In this document: piece by piece, positions 7,725-16,235 of the stretch
Layout: each line of letters begins with the position of its first letter
Numbering within the stretch: position 1 is the first letter of the stretch
From: Actinomycetota bacterium
GTDB taxonomy: Bacteria > Actinomycetota > Thermoleophilia > UBA2241
Assembly: GCA_003164655.1 (NCBI GenBank)
Contig: PLTW01000118.1
Location: 2,566-29,471, forward strand
Direction: 5' to 3'
Length of the DNA: 26,906 nucleotides
The notes under the pieces: generated by a model
The model's database searches: none
What the model was told of the DNA's origin: nothing
What the model saw: the letters and a program-made list of their open reading frames with translations, nothing else
Made by a program: the position numbers and the translations under genes

Positions 7725-7850
7725 ACGGCTGGGGCAGGTGCCGTGGGGCGTCGATCCGCCGGCCGCGGGGAACGCTGGAGATCATGTGACTATGCCGATC
7801 AGAAGGCTCGAGAGAGGCGCCGTGATCCGCTTGGCGGAGTTGGGAGAGAC

Positions 7851-9014
7851 ATGACCGAGACCGCGCCCCAGCGGCCGCGCGACAGCGTCGGCGGCGAGCG
7901 CCGCGGCCCGTCGCCGTGGGGGCTGCTGCTGCTCGTGGTGATCGCGCTGCTGGTCGTCACCGGCCACTGGACGCTGGTGGTCGCCGTTCTGGGCCTGGCG
8001 CTGCTCATCTTCCTGCACGAGCTGGGTCACTTTCTGGCGGCCAAGGCCTTCCACATGCGCGTCGAGCGCTTCTACATCGGCTTTCCGCCGGCGGTGGTGA
8101 AGCGCAGATGGGGCGAGACCGAGTACGGCGTCGGCTCCATTCCTCTCGGCGGCTTCTGCAAGATCTCCGGCATGAGCCCCGAGGAGGAGCTGCCCAACGA
8201 GGTACTGCCCCGGGCCTACTTCAGCAAGCCGGTGTGGCAGCGCAACGTGACCATCTTCGCCGGACCGTTCATGAACTTCGTGGCCGCCGTGGCGATCATG
8301 TTCGTCTTCCTCCAGGCAGGCGGTATCCAGCAGCCGACCCTGACCGTGGGTCAGGTGGTGAAGGGCACTCCGGCGGCGGCGGCGGGACTGCGCCCCGGCG
8401 ACCGGCTCGTCGCCGCCGACGGCACGACCTTCCGCACCTGGGACGCCACGACGGCGTTCTTCGAGTCGCATCCCCATCAGTCGGTGACGCTCGTGTACCG
8501 CACGCCCGCCGGGCAGCAGCGCACTATCGCCGTGACGCTCGCCGCCAGACCGGGCGCGCCGCGACAGGGCTTCTTGGGCATCAGTCCCAGGACGATCGCG
8601 ACCTACCCGGCGCCGTGGCGCGCCGCCCGTCTTTCCGTGACCCAGACGGCCAGCATCGTGGCCGCCACCTTCAAGGGCCTCTGGCTGCTCGTCAGCGGCA
8701 AGATAAATCCGGTCGGGCCCAACGGCGCGGCCGGCCCGGTCGGTATCATCTCGGTGTCGCAGACGGCCGTGCGACAGAGCTGGTATCCGATACTGCTGGC
8801 CTTCCTGTCGGTCAACCTGGGCATCATCAATCTGCTGCCGTTTCTACCCTTCGACGGCGGCCACATCTTCTTCAACGTCATGGAGAGCGTGCGCGGCAGG
8901 CGCGTCGACCCGCGCGTGCTCGAACGCGCCATCGCCATCGGCGTCGTGCTGCTGGCCACGCTCTTCATCCTGCTCACCTACAACGACCTTCACCGCATCT
9001 TCCACTTCGGGTAG
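7851..9014 (+). CDS. rseP: RseP/Rip1-type site-2 intramembrane metalloprotease
   Basis: Zinc protease that cleaves within membranes, usually the second cut of an anti-sigma factor or the clearing of signal peptides. The zinc motif HELGH (residues 56-60) lies in the second hydrophobic segment. GSIPLGGFCKISGM, one PDZ-like domain (VVKGTPAAAAGLRPGDRLVA) and the C-terminal NLLPFLPFDGGH motif, which supplies the third ligand, follow. ATG 7851 with GGAGAG before it gives 387 residues; a GTG at 7743 in the same frame would add a non-conserved stretch. It follows dxr as in other actinobacteria. Its substrate cannot be told; no anti-sigma factor with a membrane segment is in the window. Confidence 0.94.
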   Translation: MTETAPQRPRDSVGGERRGPSPWGLLLLVVIALLVVTGHWTLVVAVLGLALLIFLHELGHFLAAKAFHMRVERFYIGFPPAVVKRRWGETEYGVGSIPLGGFCKISGMSPEEELPNEVLPRAYFSKPVWQRNVTIFAGPFMNFVAAVAIMFVFLQAGGIQQPTLTVGQVVKGTPAAAAGLRPGDRLVAADGTTFRTWDATTAFFESHPHQSVTLVYRTPAGQQRTIAVTLAARPGAPRQGFLGISPRTIATYPAPWRAARLSVTQTASIVAATFKGLWLLVSGKINPVGPNGAAGPVGIISVSQTAVRQSWYPILLAFLSVNLGIINLLPFLPFDGGHIFFNVMESVRGRRVDPRVLERAIAIGVVLLATLFILLTYNDLHRIFHFG

Positions 9015-9170
9015 AGCTCGATCTTGCGCCTGGTCGGCCGACGATGGCAGGGTTTGCCACGCCGTCGCCGTATCCAGAGTGGACAGTCCGCGAGACGAAC
9101 GTCAGCGTAGCGATCGTCGCCGCAGACTGGGCGGCGGCGCTTCGAGGAGACGCCGTCCAGGCCCGCGCCG

Positions 9171-9431
9171 GTGGCCGGGAGCGATGAGCGTCCGCTGCCG
9201 TGGCGCGACGGGAAGGTCTGCGGCCACTACGGGCTGAGCCGGCTCGTCGAGTGCCGGGGCGACAAGGGCTATGTGATCGAGGAGTGTTTCGCCACCTGCT
9301 TGCCGAACAACTGCGACGTGACGTCCGACCTGCGGGCCGAGATGATGAAGGTCCACCGGGGCGAGGCCGGTCCTGCTGTCGCGCTGCCGCACGCCACGAG
9401 CGCGCCGCTCGCCACGGAGACGCCGCGATGA
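9171..9431 (+). CDS. Small Cys-rich hypothetical protein
   Basis: An 86-residue protein that I do not recognise. It has five Cys in its middle (VCGHYG, VEC, EEC, ATC, NNC) within about 35 residues, then a Pro/Ala tail. Codon third positions are G/C-rich like the neighbours, and its stop overlaps the next start as ATGA, typical of a real coupled gene. The start is unsure: GTG 9171 has no clear ribosome site and the frame is open further upstream. No signal peptide or membrane segment is seen. The Cys pattern could bind metal or form disulfides. It leads a three-gene cassette with a GtrA-like and a GT-C-like gene. Confidence 0.6.
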   Translation: MAGSDERPLPWRDGKVCGHYGLSRLVECRGDKGYVIEECFATCLPNNCDVTSDLRAEMMKVHRGEAGPAVALPHATSAPLATETPR

Positions 9432-9907
9432 CCGTGCGGGCGAGTGCGGGAGCGCTGTATGGCCGCCGGCGTGAGCAGATCCTCTACCTGGTGGTCGGTG
9501 GCTGGAACACCCTGTTCGGCTACGGTGTCTTTGCTCTGCTGTACCACCTGCTGCACGACCTGGCGGGCATGCCGAAGATCTCGGGCTCCCTGACGGCGCT
9601 GGTGGTCGCCTCCATCATCGGCATCGCCAACAACTACGTGCTGTACCGCACGATCGTCTTTCGCAGCCATGGCGCGGTGCGGCGCGAGCTGCCGCGTTTT
9701 CTGCTCGTCTATCTCGTGGCGCTGGCCATCAATCTCATCCTGCTGCCGCTGGCGCTGCACGAGCTGCCCTTCAACGCCTATTCTGTTCAGGCTGTCTACA
9801 CCCTCGGCGTGGTGGTCGCGACCTATATAGCCAACAAGTATTTCAGCTTCGCCGCGACGCGCGACGGCGAGCGCGGCCCCAAGAAGGAGATCAGCCATCG
9901 CGACTGA
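9428..9907 (+). CDS. GtrA-family small membrane protein
   Basis: GtrA-like proteins have four membrane helices and help move lipid-linked sugars across the membrane for surface glycosylation. This 159-residue protein shows four hydrophobic segments (around GGWNTLFGYGVFALLYHLL, LTALVVASIIGIANNYVLY, FLLVYLVALAINLILLPLAL, and VQAVYTLGVVVATYIANKYF). It also has the family's features NNYVLYRTIVFR after helix 2 and NKYFSF at the end. It starts within the stop of the upstream Cys-rich gene and is followed 10 bases later by a GT-C-like glycosyltransferase gene, a common partnership. Confidence 0.88.
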   Translation: MTVRASAGALYGRRREQILYLVVGGWNTLFGYGVFALLYHLLHDLAGMPKISGSLTALVVASIIGIANNYVLYRTIVFRSHGAVRRELPRFLLVYLVALAINLILLPLALHELPFNAYSVQAVYTLGVVVATYIANKYFSFAATRDGERGPKKEISHRD

Positions 9908-9917
9908 GTCCCGCGAG

Positions 9918-11672
9918 GTGGCCGAGGGACAAAGGCGGCGGCGCTTCGCGCCGCCGCCGCTTCTGGCCACGGTTGCCGTGGCTCTGGCTCTCGTCGCCGT
10001 AGCCTTCGCCTGGCGGCGCCTGTTTCTGGGCGTCGACCTAAACGACGAGGGCTTCTACGTGGCCGTGCCGTACCGTTTCGCGCTCGGTGCCCGGCCCTTC
10101 GTCGACGAGGCGAACATCCTGCAGACGGCGGCGTTCTTCAGCTTTCCGTTCGTCAAGGCCTACGTCTGGATCGCGGGCGGCGCGACCGGCATCGTGCTGT
10201 TCATGCGCCATCTGTACCTGCTGTGGACGGTGCTGGTGGCGGGCGTCGCCTTCGTCGGTCTGAGGCGCGTCGTGGCCTGGGAACAGGCGCTGCTGGCCGC
10301 CCTTGTGTGCGTCACGCTGGTCATCGCCACGATCAGCGACCTGAGCTACAACACGCTCGGTGCGGGGCTGCTGGTGGTCGCCATGGGGCTCGGCGCTCGC
10401 GCGCTTGTGGGCGGCGGCCGCGACCGCTTTTTGGCCGGCGCCGGCGTCGCCGCCGGGCTCGCCGCGCTGGCCTACCCGTCACTGATCGCGCTGCTGCCGG
10501 TGAGCGCTGCAAGTCTCTACCTGGCCGCGGGCGGGCGCCGGCGCCGGGCGCTGCGCGCCTTTCTGGCCGGCGCCGGGGCCACGCTCGCGGCCGAGGCGCT
10601 GCTGCTCGTGAGCTTCGGCGCAGGCAACGTGCTGCGTTGCGTGCGCTACCAGCTCTCGGACTGGAACCGCCTGAACGGCGGCGCCGGCCCCGCGAAGCTG
10701 TGGAATATCGTCGACTCGGTCGTGGGGCACCTCGCCCTGTACCCGCTGATCGTCGCCGCCGCGCTGGCCGTCTGGTTGGCGTACCGGCGCTGGCCAGTCG
10801 CTCGTCTGGCGCTGGTCCTGGCGCCGCTGGCGCTCCTGCCGTTCGGCGAGCAGTTGGTGTCGGGCGCCGACGGCTTCGCCGTGATCTACGGCCTGGCGGC
10901 GCCGTATTTCTACCTGTTCGTGGCCCAGGAGCGCCGCCCCGAGGCGACGCGGCTGCTCGTCTGGGGTTATCTGCCGGCGCTGGCCGGGGGGCTGCTCACC
11001 GGCTACACGAGTACGGCCGGCTGGCTGCAGATGGACGTGGGACTGCTGCCGGCGATGGTGCTGTCGGGTGTCTTTCTGGCGCTCAGCCTGGCGCCGCGGG
11101 ACGGCGACGCCGCGATCGTGCGCAAGGCGCTGCCGGCCGTCGTCGTGGCCTGCCTGGCCGGCATCCTGGCCGTCACCATCGTCTATGAGTATCAGTTCCT
11201 GCCCCGCGCCGTGCCGTACGCGCGGCTCACCGTGACCATGCACGGCGGTCCCTACGCGGGCATCCGCGCCACGCCGGCCCGGGCCGCCTACCTCGCCCAG
11301 CTGCGCGCCGACCTGCCCAGGGTCGCTACCGCGTCGGACCGGCTGCTCATCTTCTATCAGACGCCAGCCCTGTATCTGTTCTGGGCGCACCGGGTGGCGA
11401 CCAACTCGGTCTGGATCACGAGCCCCAAAGGGCTCGACGTGAACGGCGACACTGGGCCGCTGCCTCCGGCCACGCTGGCCTACTATGCGCGACAGCGGAT
11501 CATGCCCGACGTGGTGGTGCGCGTCATCGACACGACCGGCCTCACGTCGGGCGAGCTGCAGGCGCATTACAGCGGCGGCCTGCCCTACAGGCTCGTGCTG
11601 GTCCGGCCGCAATACGCCGTGTTCCGCCGGCCCGGCGCGGCGACGCCGCCGATCGCGGCGGGCGCCCCGTGA
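9918..11672 (+). CDS. Polytopic membrane protein, probable GT-C (ArnT/PMT-like) glycosyltransferase
   Basis: A 584-residue protein with one hydrophobic helix near the N-terminus, then DLNDEGFYVAVPYRF, which fits the acidic pair in the first outer loop of GT-C enzymes that use lipid-phosphate sugars. About ten further hydrophobic segments follow to about residue 425. The last 150 residues are soluble and probably face outside. The donor and acceptor cannot be told. It lies directly after the GtrA-like gene, which suggests the two act together on a surface polymer or glycoprotein. GTG 9918 is the chosen start; the frame is open a little further upstream past an AAGGAG but without a standard start codon. 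GT-C membership is a topology-and-motif judgement. Confidence 0.7.
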   Translation: MAEGQRRRRFAPPPLLATVAVALALVAVAFAWRRLFLGVDLNDEGFYVAVPYRFALGARPFVDEANILQTAAFFSFPFVKAYVWIAGGATGIVLFMRHLYLLWTVLVAGVAFVGLRRVVAWEQALLAALVCVTLVIATISDLSYNTLGAGLLVVAMGLGARALVGGGRDRFLAGAGVAAGLAALAYPSLIALLPVSAASLYLAAGGRRRRALRAFLAGAGATLAAEALLLVSFGAGNVLRCVRYQLSDWNRLNGGAGPAKLWNIVDSVVGHLALYPLIVAAALAVWLAYRRWPVARLALVLAPLALLPFGEQLVSGADGFAVIYGLAAPYFYLFVAQERRPEATRLLVWGYLPALAGGLLTGYTSTAGWLQMDVGLLPAMVLSGVFLALSLAPRDGDAAIVRKALPAVVVACLAGILAVTIVYEYQFLPRAVPYARLTVTMHGGPYAGIRATPARAAYLAQLRADLPRVATASDRLLIFYQTPALYLFWAHRVATNSVWITSPKGLDVNGDTGPLPPATLAYYARQRIMPDVVVRVIDTTGLTSGELQAHYSGGLPYRLVLVRPQYAVFRRPGAATPPIAAGAP

Positions 11673-11727
11673 GCCGCAGCGCCGCCATGCTCCGACGGCG
11701 CGCCGCGACCAGATGGACGTGACCGGC

Positions 11728-11735
11728 TGTAGTAT
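11728..11735 (+). promoter_or_regulatory. Weak -10 candidate upstream of ispG
   Basis: TGTAGTAT resembles a -10 (TAGTAT) in the 243-base gap between the GT-C-like gene and ispG. No -35 is visible. A 53-codon ATG frame (11746-11907) follows and ends eight bases before the ispG start; it could be a leader ORF but has no recognisable content. Confidence 0.3.
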
Positions 11736-11915
11736 CCTCATCTCCATGGATGCCACGGAGCTCATCGTCGGTGCGGCCGGTCGCGGGCGGCCTCGTACGA
11801 TCGCAACGTCGCCGCCCGACCGTGCGGTCGCGCGCCTCACCGACGAGCTCTCACCGAGCCGCCGAGAGCGGCGGACGGCACGAACCGCTTGCCGAGCGGC
11901 GGGCTGAGGACGGCG

Positions 11916-12992
11916 GTGGCCAGCGGGCGGCAGATCGACGTGGGCGGCGTGCCGGTCGGCGGAGGCGCGCCGGTCGTCGTGCAATCCATGACCAACACAC
12001 CCACCGGCGACGCCGGCGCGACGCTCGCGCAGATCCGGGCGCTGGCGGCGGCCGGCAGCGAGCTGGTCCGCGTGTCGCTGCCGGCCGCCGCCGACGGCGC
12101 CGCGTTCGCCGAGATCGTGCGCCGGGCGCCGGTACCCATAGTCGCCGACATCCACTTCGATTGGCGTCTCGCCCAGGCCGCGCTCGCCGCCGGCGCCGCC
12201 GGCGTGCGCATCAACCCCGGCACCATCGGCAGCGACGCCCACGTGGCCGAGATCGTGCGGGCGGCCGGTGCACACGGCGCCGCCATCCGCATCGGGGTCA
12301 ACTCAGGTTCGCTGCCGCGCGAGCTGCGCGGCCTCGCCCAGACCAGACCCGCCGAGGCGCTGGTCGAAGCCGCGCTGAACTACGCGGCGCGCTTCGAGGA
12401 ATGGGGATTCACCGACTACAAGCTTTCGGTCAAGAGCTCGAGCGTGCCCGACACGATCACCGCCTACCGGGCGCTGGCGCTGCGCACCGATGCGCCGCTG
12501 CACGTCGGCGTTACCGAGGCCGGCACGGTCTGGTCGGGCACCATCAAGAGCGCCGTCGGTATCGGCGCGCTGCTGGCCGACGGCATCGGCGACACCGTGC
12601 GCGTCTCGCTGACCGGCGACCCGGTCGAGGAGGTGCGGGTCGCCTGGGCAATCCTTGCGGCTCTCGAGCTGCGTCGCCGCGGGCCGAACCTCATCTCGTG
12701 TCCCACCTGCGGCCGCACCGAGATCGACCTGGTGGCGCTCGCCGAGGCGGTCGAGGAACGTCTGCGCGCCTATACGGCGCCGATCACCGTGGCCGTCATG
12801 GGCTGCCGGGTGAACGGCCCCGAAGAGGCGCGCCACGCCGATTTCGGGATCGCCGGCGGGGCGGGAGAGGGTGTGGTGTTCGTCCACGGGGTCAAGGTGG
12901 CGACGGTGCCCGAGGCTCAGCTCGTCGGGGCTCTGTTCGAGCGCATCGACGCCGACCTCGAGCGCACCGGCAAGCAGAGCGCGGGCTCCTGA
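11916..12992 (+). CDS. ispG: 4-hydroxy-3-methylbut-2-en-1-yl diphosphate synthase (GcpE)
   Basis: Iron-sulfur enzyme of the MEP pathway that converts MEcPP to HMBPP, so it works downstream of the dxr product. VQSMTNTPTGDA, ADIHFDWRLA, RINPGTIG, RIGVNSGSL, DYKLSVKSSSV and GVTEAGT are family marks. The [4Fe-4S] ligands are in SCPTCGRTEID and MGCRVNGPEEA. GTG 11916 is preferred because GAGG lies six bases before it and the protein then begins MASGRQIDVGGVPVGG like its homologues (358 residues); TTG 11889 would add nine. In other actinobacteria it directly follows rseP; here three genes lie between. Confidence 0.95.
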   Translation: MASGRQIDVGGVPVGGGAPVVVQSMTNTPTGDAGATLAQIRALAAAGSELVRVSLPAAADGAAFAEIVRRAPVPIVADIHFDWRLAQAALAAGAAGVRINPGTIGSDAHVAEIVRAAGAHGAAIRIGVNSGSLPRELRGLAQTRPAEALVEAALNYAARFEEWGFTDYKLSVKSSSVPDTITAYRALALRTDAPLHVGVTEAGTVWSGTIKSAVGIGALLADGIGDTVRVSLTGDPVEEVRVAWAILAALELRRRGPNLISCPTCGRTEIDLVALAEAVEERLRAYTAPITVAVMGCRVNGPEEARHADFGIAGGAGEGVVFVHGVKVATVPEAQLVGALFERIDADLERTGKQSAGS

Positions 12993-13006
12993 AGGCAGGA
13001 TCGTCG

Positions 13007-13040
13007 GTCGGCTCTGCGTGGCCCTTGGACCCGGGCCGAC
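13007..13040. terminator. Possible bidirectional hairpin between convergent ispG and uxs
   Basis: GTCGGC (13007-13012) pairs with GCCGAC (13035-13040), and GGCCC/GGGCC pair inside. It fills most of the 48-base gap between two convergent genes. There is no U-tract on either side, so any termination role is weakly supported. Confidence 0.25.
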
Positions 13041-14042
13041 TCAGTCTTGCGCCTTTCGTATGTTCTGGGGGGCGGGCCTGAGGGTCTCGTGCCGCAGGCC
13101 GGTGAGCGAATGCGGCTTGTTCGTGCGCTCGAAGGCCAGCATCTTGAGCAGGCCTTCTTCGAGCGTGGTGGTCGGTTCCCAGTCGAGAGTCTCGCGGGCT
13201 CGGGTGATGTTCGGGCGCCGCACCTTTGGGTCGTCGAGGGGCAGGGCCGAGTACACGACCTGGCTCTCGCTGTCGGTCAGGCGGATGACCGTCTCGGCGA
13301 GCTCACCCAGGGTGAGCTCGGCCGGGTTGCCGATGTTGACCGGCTCGTGCTCGCCGCTGGTGGCCAGCCGGTAGAGGCCGTCGATGAGGTCGGTCACATA
13401 GCAGAAGCTGCGCGTCTGCGTACCGTCGCCGAACACGGTGATCGGCTTGTTCTGCAAGGCCTGGCGCACGAAGGTGGGGACCGCGCGTCCGTCGTTGGTG
13501 CGCATGCGCGGCCCGTAGGTGTTGAAGATACGCGCGATGCAGGTGTCGACCCCTTGCTGACGGTGGTAGGCCATGGTCAAAGCTTCGGAGTAGCGCTTGG
13601 ACTCGTCGTACACGCCGCGCGGGCCGATGGGGTTGACGTTGCCCCAGTAGTCCTCGGACTGCGGGTGCTGAAGGGGGTCGCCGTAGACCTCCGACGTGGA
13701 GGCCAGCAGCAGCCGGGCGCGCTTGAACTTGGCGAGGCCGAGGGCATGGTGCGTGCCGTACGAGCCCACCTTGAGCGTGTGCAGGGGCAGGCGCAGGTAG
13801 TCGATGGGACTTGCCGGGCTGGCCAGGTGAAAGACGAAGTCGACGTCTTCGGGCAAGTCGACGAATTCGACGAGATCGAGGTTGCGAAACTCGAACAGCG
13901 ACTCCCGCAGGTGTTCGATGTTCTGCAGCGATCCTGTGTCGAGGTTGTCGAGGCAGATGACCTTGTGGCCCTGGGCCAGCAGGTACTCGCAAAGGTGGGA
14001 GCCGAGAAAGCCGGCGCCGCCGGTGACTACCGATGTCGTCAC
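13041..14042 (-). CDS. uxs: UDP-glucuronate decarboxylase (UDP-xylose synthase), extended SDR family
   Basis: Converts UDP-glucuronate to UDP-xylose with NAD. The Rossmann motif TGGAGFLGSHLCEYL is at the N-terminus; LASPASPIDY, ASTSEVYGDP and the catalytic Tyr/Lys in YDESKRYSEAL follow. NTYGPRMRTNDGRAVPTFV and TRSFCYVTDLIDG are the stretches that set UXS apart from dTDP-glucose dehydratases and 4-epimerases. GTG 14042 (AAAGGAG a few bases upstream) gives 333 residues; a longer frame upstream is out-of-family sequence. The gene is inverted between ispG and proS, has its own strong promoter, and probably feeds surface-polymer synthesis together with the GT-C-like gene. A bifunctional or related decarboxylase is the main alternative. 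Confidence 0.9.
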   Translation of the reverse strand: MTTSVVTGGAGFLGSHLCEYLLAQGHKVICLDNLDTGSLQNIEHLRESLFEFRNLDLVEFVDLPEDVDFVFHLASPASPIDYLRLPLHTLKVGSYGTHHALGLAKFKRARLLLASTSEVYGDPLQHPQSEDYWGNVNPIGPRGVYDESKRYSEALTMAYHRQQGVDTCIARIFNTYGPRMRTNDGRAVPTFVRQALQNKPITVFGDGTQTRSFCYVTDLIDGLYRLATSGEHEPVNIGNPAELTLGELAETVIRLTDSESQVVYSALPLDDPKVRRPNITRARETLDWEPTTTLEEGLLKMLAFERTNKPHSLTGLRHETLRPAPQNIRKAQD

Positions 14043-14177
14043 GCGCGCTCCTTTCGGTCGAACGTCGTCGCGTTGGACACGGAAAAAGACGCCGCACGCC
14101 GGGCGTCGAGCGCGGGACACCGCCGCGCCCGACGCACAGCCAGAGCCGGGTCGCCGACACGCCCCGTGTCGGCAGTC

Positions 14178-14206
14178 AGTATATTTTGGCCATCCGGGCT
14201 TCACAA
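14178..14206 (-). promoter_or_regulatory. Housekeeping promoter of uxs
   Basis: Read on the minus strand, TTGTGA and TATACT are separated by 17 bases, close to the sigma-70 consensus. The transcript would start near 14171, giving a leader of about 130 bases before GTG 14042. I see no clear riboswitch in the leader. Confidence 0.7.
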
Positions 14207-14252
14207 CAACGAGCACGCGCGACGAGCGGCGCGCGCAGCGCCGGCCAGTCGA

Positions 14253-14282
14253 TTGCGACCTTCGCCGAACGTGCCGTATCAT
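14253..14282 (+). promoter_or_regulatory. Housekeeping promoter of proS
   Basis: TTGCGA and TATCAT are separated by 18 bases. It faces away from the uxs promoter 47 bases to its left, so the 350-base gap 14043-14392 holds two divergent promoters. The leader to TTG 14393 is about 100 bases and I see no T-box features in it. Confidence 0.6.
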
Positions 14283-14392
14283 GACAGACGTTGGCCCGCG
14301 GGCCGGACCGCCGTCCGGACGGCAGGCACAGCAAAGGCCGGTCGGTGGGCGCGGGCGCCCGCCGGTACGAGCGATCGAGTCTGGAGCCCCGC

Positions 14393-16096
14393 TTGCGCGC
14401 AAGTCAGCTGTTGTTGCCCACAGTCAAAGAAGACCCGGCCGGAGCCGAGGCGGTCAGCCACAAGCTCATGGTGCGCGCCGGGCTCATCCGCCAGCTGGCG
14501 GCCGGCGTGTATGTTTTTCTGCCGGCCGGCTGGCGCGTCATGCGCAAGATCGAGGCCGTCATCCGCGAAGAGATGGAGGCCATCGGCGGCCAGGAGATGC
14601 TCTATCCGGTGGTCAATCCGGCCGAGATCTGGCAGCAGTCCGGGCGCTGGCAGACGATCGGCGAAGAGCTCTTCCGTTTCAAGGATCGCAAGGGCGCCGA
14701 CATGGTCCTGGCCATGACCCACGAAGAGGTCGTCACCTGGCTGGCGGCGCGTGAGATCCACTCCTACAAGCAGCTCCCGCAGCTCTGGTTTCACATTCAG
14801 ACCAAAGAGCGCGACGAGGCCCGGCCCAAGAGCGGCCTGCTGCGCGTGCGCGAGTTCATCATGAAAGACTCCTACAGCCTCGACGCCGATTTCGCGGCCC
14901 TGCAGAGAAGCTACGACAAACACATCGCCGCCTACGACCGCATCTTCGCGCGCTGCGGAGTGAACGCCAGAAGGGTGCTGAGCGACCCGGGCATGATGGG
15001 CGGCGGCATCTCGCACGAGTACATGGCCCCGAGCGAGGCGGGCGAGGACGAGATCGTCTTGTGCCAGAAGTGCGGCTATGCGGCCAACGTCGATCTCGCC
15101 GTCGCCGGACCGGAGCCGGCCGGCGCCGCGGCGGCCGTGACGGGGGGCGGGCAAGAGGGTCCGCGCGAGATCCACACCCCCGGCATGCGCACCATCGACG
15201 ATGTGGCCGCGTTTCTGGGCATCGAGCCGCGAGAGCTGATGAAGTCGCTCGTGGTCGTCAGTCAGGAGAGCGGTCCGCTGCTGGTGGCACTGCGCGGCGA
15301 CCGCGACCTTCACGAGGGCAAGCTGCGGCGCATCGTGGGCGAGTTCCGCCTGGCGACGCCCGACGAGGTCGTGGCGGCCCAGGGCGTGCAGCCCGGCTTC
15401 GTCGGGCCGGTCGGCACGTCGCTGCCGGTCCTCGGCGACGAGGCCTTGCGTGGCGGAGTCTTCACGGGCGGCGCCAACAGGGCCGACTACCACCTCGCCG
15501 GGATCTCCGCCGACCAGGTGGTCGGCGAGTACCACGATCTGCGCCTGGTGCGCGGCGGCGACCCGTGCCCCGAGTGCGGCGGTCCGCTCGCCGGCGAGCG
15601 GGTCATCGAGGTCGGCAACATTTTCCAGCTCGGCACGAAGTACTCCAGGCCCATGGGCGCGACCTTCTCAGACGAGCAGGGCGTCGAGCGCGACATCGTC
15701 ATGGGCAGCTACGGCATCGGCCTCGAGCGTATCGCCGCCACGGCCGTCGAACAGCATCACGACGAGCACGGCATCTGCTGGCCGGCCGCGATCGCGCCGT
15801 TCCAGGTGCACCTGCTCGTGGTGAGGGCCGCCGACCCGAGCCAGGCGGCGCTCGCCGAGGAGCTCTACGCCACCCTCGCCGAGCGCGGCCTCGACGTCCT
15901 GTTCGACGACCGCGATCTGTCGGCGGGCGTCAAATTCAAGGACGCCGACCTTCTGGGCTGCCCCGTCCAGGTCGTGGTCGGCAAGCGCGCCGCCGAGCGC
16001 ATGGTCGAGCTCAAGCGGCGCGCCGGCGGCGACCGTCGCGACGTGGCCGCCGACGACCTGGCGGCGGCCGTGGCCGCCGCGCTCGGCGCCTCGTAG
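14393..16096 (+). CDS. proS: Prolyl-tRNA synthetase, bacterial type with editing domain
   Basis: Class II synthetase that charges tRNA-Pro. SQLLLPTVKEDPAGAEAVSH is the typical N-terminus. RAGLIRQLAAGVYVFLPAGW (motif 1 region), RPKSGLLRVREFIMKDSYSL (motif 2) and GSYGIGLERIAATAVEQHHD (motif 3) follow, and an anticodon-binding domain ends the protein. Between motifs 2 and 3 (about residues 220-380) lies the INS editing domain of bacterial ProRS, preceded by Cys-containing CQKCGYAANVD. TTG 14393 with GGAG six bases upstream gives 567 residues, the family norm; the same frame is open from 14291 but that part is not conserved. A tRNA-Pro gene lies 0.8 kb downstream. Confidence 0.96.
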   Translation: MRASQLLLPTVKEDPAGAEAVSHKLMVRAGLIRQLAAGVYVFLPAGWRVMRKIEAVIREEMEAIGGQEMLYPVVNPAEIWQQSGRWQTIGEELFRFKDRKGADMVLAMTHEEVVTWLAAREIHSYKQLPQLWFHIQTKERDEARPKSGLLRVREFIMKDSYSLDADFAALQRSYDKHIAAYDRIFARCGVNARRVLSDPGMMGGGISHEYMAPSEAGEDEIVLCQKCGYAANVDLAVAGPEPAGAAAAVTGGGQEGPREIHTPGMRTIDDVAAFLGIEPRELMKSLVVVSQESGPLLVALRGDRDLHEGKLRRIVGEFRLATPDEVVAAQGVQPGFVGPVGTSLPVLGDEALRGGVFTGGANRADYHLAGISADQVVGEYHDLRLVRGGDPCPECGGPLAGERVIEVGNIFQLGTKYSRPMGATFSDEQGVERDIVMGSYGIGLERIAATAVEQHHDEHGICWPAAIAPFQVHLLVVRAADPSQAALAEELYATLAERGLDVLFDDRDLSAGVKFKDADLLGCPVQVVVGKRAAERMVELKRRAGGDRRDVAADDLAAAVAAALGAS

Positions 16097-16196
16097 GGCC
16101 CCATCGCGCACCACAACCGCGCGCAGCGAAGCGCGTCCGGGCGCCGACCGTCGCCCGCGCGTTGCCTGTCCAGGCTACAAAACGCCCGAAGTGCGC

Positions 16197-16224
16197 TCAA
16201 GTTAATGTCAACTATGGGCGATAA
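16197..16224 (+). promoter_or_regulatory. Candidate WhiG/FliA-type (sigma-28) promoter, overlapping an imperfect palindrome
   Basis: TCAA (16197-16200), 16 bases, then GGCGATAA (16217-16224) matches the sigma-28 family pattern TAAA-N15-GCCGATAA at 3 of 4 and 7 of 8 bases, with one extra spacer base. The start point would fall around 16231, only a few bases before ATG 16236, which fits the lack of any ribosome site there. AGTTAATGTCAACT (16200-16213) is an imperfect palindrome over the -35 and could be an operator. No good sigma-70 promoter is seen here. Confidence 0.5.
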
Positions 16225-16235
16225 CCTCTAACGAC

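Noticed and set aside
7792..7854. A 20-codon ORF (MPIRRLERGAVIRLAELGET) ending in an ATGA overlap with the rseP start
   Set aside because: It might be a coupling leader, but it has no ribosome site or recognisable content and the overlap alone is weak evidence.
9934..9958. An 11-bp GGC/GCC hairpin at the start of the GT-C-like gene
   Set aside because: It is a simple run of GGC and GCC codons in very GC-rich DNA with no conserved context, so chance explains it.
10479..12275. A 598-codon minus-strand frame opposite the GT-C-like gene and ispG
   Set aside because: Both sense frames are well supported; the antisense product is Arg/Gln/His-rich without motifs.
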